Shown: piece after piece, positions 13,817 to 14,996 of the stretch
Position numbering within the stretch: position 1 is the first letter of the stretch
Layout: each line of letters starts with the position of its first letter
NCBI GenBank assembly: GCA_046483075.1
Contig: JAWODV010000068.1
Span: forward strand, 1 to 14,996
Length of the DNA stretch: 14,996 nucleotides
Source: JASMTM01 sp046483075
Lineage (GTDB): Bacteria; Thermotogota; Thermotogae; Petrotogales; Kosmotogaceae
Reading direction: 5' to 3'
Translations under genes and position numbers: made by a program
Notes under the pieces: model-generated
What the model saw: the letters and a program-made list of their open reading frames with translations, nothing else
Database searches by the model: none
Told to the model about the DNA's origin: nothing

Positions 13817-14164
13817 CTAAAATGTTACTATTTCATATCCTGCAAGAACGTATTCACCAATAGGCACATGACCCGACATTTCACCTGAAATTGGCAAACG
13901 TTCATCTTTAGCTATGTCTAATGTTCCCATCATTTTTGAACAACCAAAACATACCGCGCTTATTAAGTTTTGGTCTCTAATTTGTTTATATAAATTGTGA
14001 AGAGAATAATCTGGCTTCACAAGTTCAGAAATCAATTTAGTTGCCTGGCCTTCAATAATAAAAGAAACATCCATGCCACGTTCTTTCATATCAAGCGAGT
14101 TTAACAAAGCATGATAGAAGCAATTTTTTTCACCCTGGAAAGCCAGAACCGCTACTTTTTTCAT
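13817..14164 (-). CDS. DsrE/DsrF-like family protein
   Basis: 115 residues from ATG 14164. CCTCC at 14172-14176 on the plus strand (GGAGG) lies 7 nt before it, whereas the alternative GTG at 14170 is only 1 nt from the same site. The pattern MKKVAVLAFQGEKNCFYHAL...GMDVSFIIEGQATKLI....VKPDYSLHNLYKQI....LISAVCFGCSKMMG is a flavodoxin-like DsrE fold. Cys72 and Cys75 (CFGC) are in the position of the reactive cysteines of sulfur-carrier relatives. Members move or sense sulfur as persulfides, but many small anaerobe versions have no known role. It lies between the SCP2 and LUD genes, 40 and 13 nt away, in the same direction. Confidence 0.8.
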   Translation of the reverse strand: MKKVAVLAFQGEKNCFYHALLNSLDMKERGMDVSFIIEGQATKLISELVKPDYSLHNLYKQIRDQNLISAVCFGCSKMMGTLDIAKDERLPISGEMSGHVPIGEYVLAGYEIVTF

Positions 14165-14204
14165 TTTCACACCTCCCCATTGGGTATGTTTTTAATAACA
14201 TTAT

Positions 14205-14522
14205 TTAGGAGAAAAACAGTTCGTTTAATTTAAGGGCAGATCCGAGATCTCCTTTGATTTTAAGCTTTCCCTTCATGTATTCGCTTATGGGGCTCTTTTC
14301 ACCTTTAACTATGTCGGAAAAGGTATCCAGATCTGTTCTTATAAGGCAGTTTGCTGAATCTTCAATTTTTTCAGATATCTCAAGACCATCATCTTTTATT
14401 GAAATAGTAAATTCTTTGGGATTTCCTCCCTCTATTTCAAAACTGAAAGCCCCTTTGTAATCTCCTGCTTTTTCTTTATTGAACCGCATTTTAACCTTTT
14501 CCAGAATCTCTTTAACCTCCAT
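14205..14522 (-). CDS. SCP2 sterol-carrier-like domain protein
   Basis: 105 residues; ATG 14522 has GAGGAGG 7 nt upstream. It is a single SCP2 domain: I.EKVKMRFNKEKAGDYKGAFSFEIEGG..KEFTISIKDDGLEISE....ANCLIRTDLDTFSDIVKGEKSP...YMKGKLKIKGDLGSALKLNELF. The WxG-like turn and the final helix (GDLGSALKLNELF) are conserved. SCP2 domains bind lipids or acyl chains in a hydrophobic tunnel. There is no signal peptide, so it is cytoplasmic. It follows the probable outer-membrane protein gene by 45 nt; the pairing suggests a link to lipid handling but proves nothing. Confidence 0.88.
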   Translation of the reverse strand: MEVKEILEKVKMRFNKEKAGDYKGAFSFEIEGGNPKEFTISIKDDGLEISEKIEDSANCLIRTDLDTFSDIVKGEKSPISEYMKGKLKIKGDLGSALKLNELFFS

Positions 14523-14567
14523 ATTGAATCCTCCTCAATAATTTTAACATCGGTGCACTGCTGGTCT

Positions 14568-14996
14568 TCAAAATTCGAAAGACAAATAAGGCGATATTTT
14601 TAGATTTAATAAATCAATACCTGCTTTTATTTTAATTTCGAACGATTGATAGGGGTAGATGGTTTCATATTTGTAGAGCTTGAAGCGCCACTGGAAATTT
14701 TGACCATCTATCAATCCTGATAAAAAGACGCCAAAACCTTCGTCTGTTAAGTAAATAATTGCCGGAATACCAGTGTTTCGCTTTGAAAGTCTGATTTCTG
14801 AACCCAATCTTAGTCCAAGTACTATCATCTCATCCGAATACATATTATTAAATACAAGGGGAGAATAGGTTTCAGTAGCTGAGATTGAAAACTTTGTTGC
14901 AAATCTCGCTCCCAGATAAATATTTTGCTTGTCCCAGGCAAAATCTCCTCCCAGACCAATTTTGATTTCATCCAGGGAATCTGAAACAATTCTCGC
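14568..14996 (-). CDS. Probable outer-membrane beta-barrel protein, C-terminal 142 residues (partial)
   Basis: The frame is open from the right edge to the stop at 14568; the first ATG at 14843 is internal, since upstream codons continue the same pattern. The visible part is a run of amphipathic strands: IKIGLGGDFAW, IYLGARFATKFSIS, IVLGLRLGSEIRLS, AIIYLTDEGFGVFLSGL, FQWRFKLYKYETI, SFEIKIKAGIDLL and LKISPYLSFEF. Alternating residues, short turns and a terminal Phe are the marks of outer-membrane barrels inserted by BamA. No family was recognised. If correct, the organism is a diderm. The N terminus and signal peptide are outside the window. Confidence 0.62.
   Translation of the reverse strand, partial: ARIVSDSLDEIKIGLGGDFAWDKQNIYLGARFATKFSISATETYSPLVFNNMYSDEMIVLGLRLGSEIRLSKRNTGIPAIIYLTDEGFGVFLSGLIDGQNFQWRFKLYKYETIYPYQSFEIKIKAGIDLLNLKISPYLSFEF

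Overview
The window is AT-rich bacterial DNA with strong Shine-Dalgarno sites. Nearly every protein gene lies on the minus strand; the one clear plus-strand gene is a tRNA. Three things suggest a deeply branching anaerobic diderm such as a Thermotogota (Kosmotoga/Mesotoga-like) bacterium: the anaerobe-type LUD/DsrE/SCP2 genes, the repeat-rich surface lipoproteins, and a probable outer-membrane beta-barrel protein with a C-terminal Phe. That placement is inference; no rRNA or other phylogenetic marker was compared.

Region 1 (1-5706): the N-terminal 99 residues of a heliorhodopsin, running off the left edge, then two large paralogous lipoproteins. Both have lipobox signal peptides and arrays of InlB-B-like repeats. 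In both, one repeat is interrupted by the same ~115-residue domain, and a 183-bp core of that domain is almost identical in DNA. The first ends in a seven-blade propeller-like repeat array, the second in an FGE-sulfatase (formylglycine-generating-enzyme-like) domain that appears to lack the catalytic cysteines.

Region 2 (5707-6893): about 1.2 kb with no convincing gene but much structure. It holds a 552-bp segment bounded by 46-bp inverted repeats that differ only by transitions, a hairpin cluster, an array of four different hairpins joined by a near-constant AAATCC linker, a recurring TTRCGCACAACG word, and a mosaic of degenerate short repeats.

Region 3 (6854-10391): tRNA-Gln(CTG) on the plus strand with a perfect consensus promoter and a terminator. 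Facing it on the minus strand are a ComF-family phosphoribosyltransferase and an overlapping XPD/DinG-type iron-sulfur helicase. Upstream of these is tRNA-Leu(GAG), with its own perfect promoter and terminator.

Region 4 (10404-14996): a tightly packed minus-strand operon. Read 5' to 3' it encodes a beta-barrel-like outer-membrane protein (partial), an SCP2-domain protein, a DsrE-like protein, a LUD-domain protein, acylphosphatase (no standard start codon; apparently ATA), SurE, peptide deformylase, methionyl-tRNA formyltransferase, and a small HMA-like protein without metal-binding cysteines. surE-def, def-fmt and fmt-HMA overlap by 1-4 bases, which indicates translational coupling. Def and Fmt are functional partners: Fmt adds the formyl group to initiator Met-tRNA and Def removes it from new proteins.
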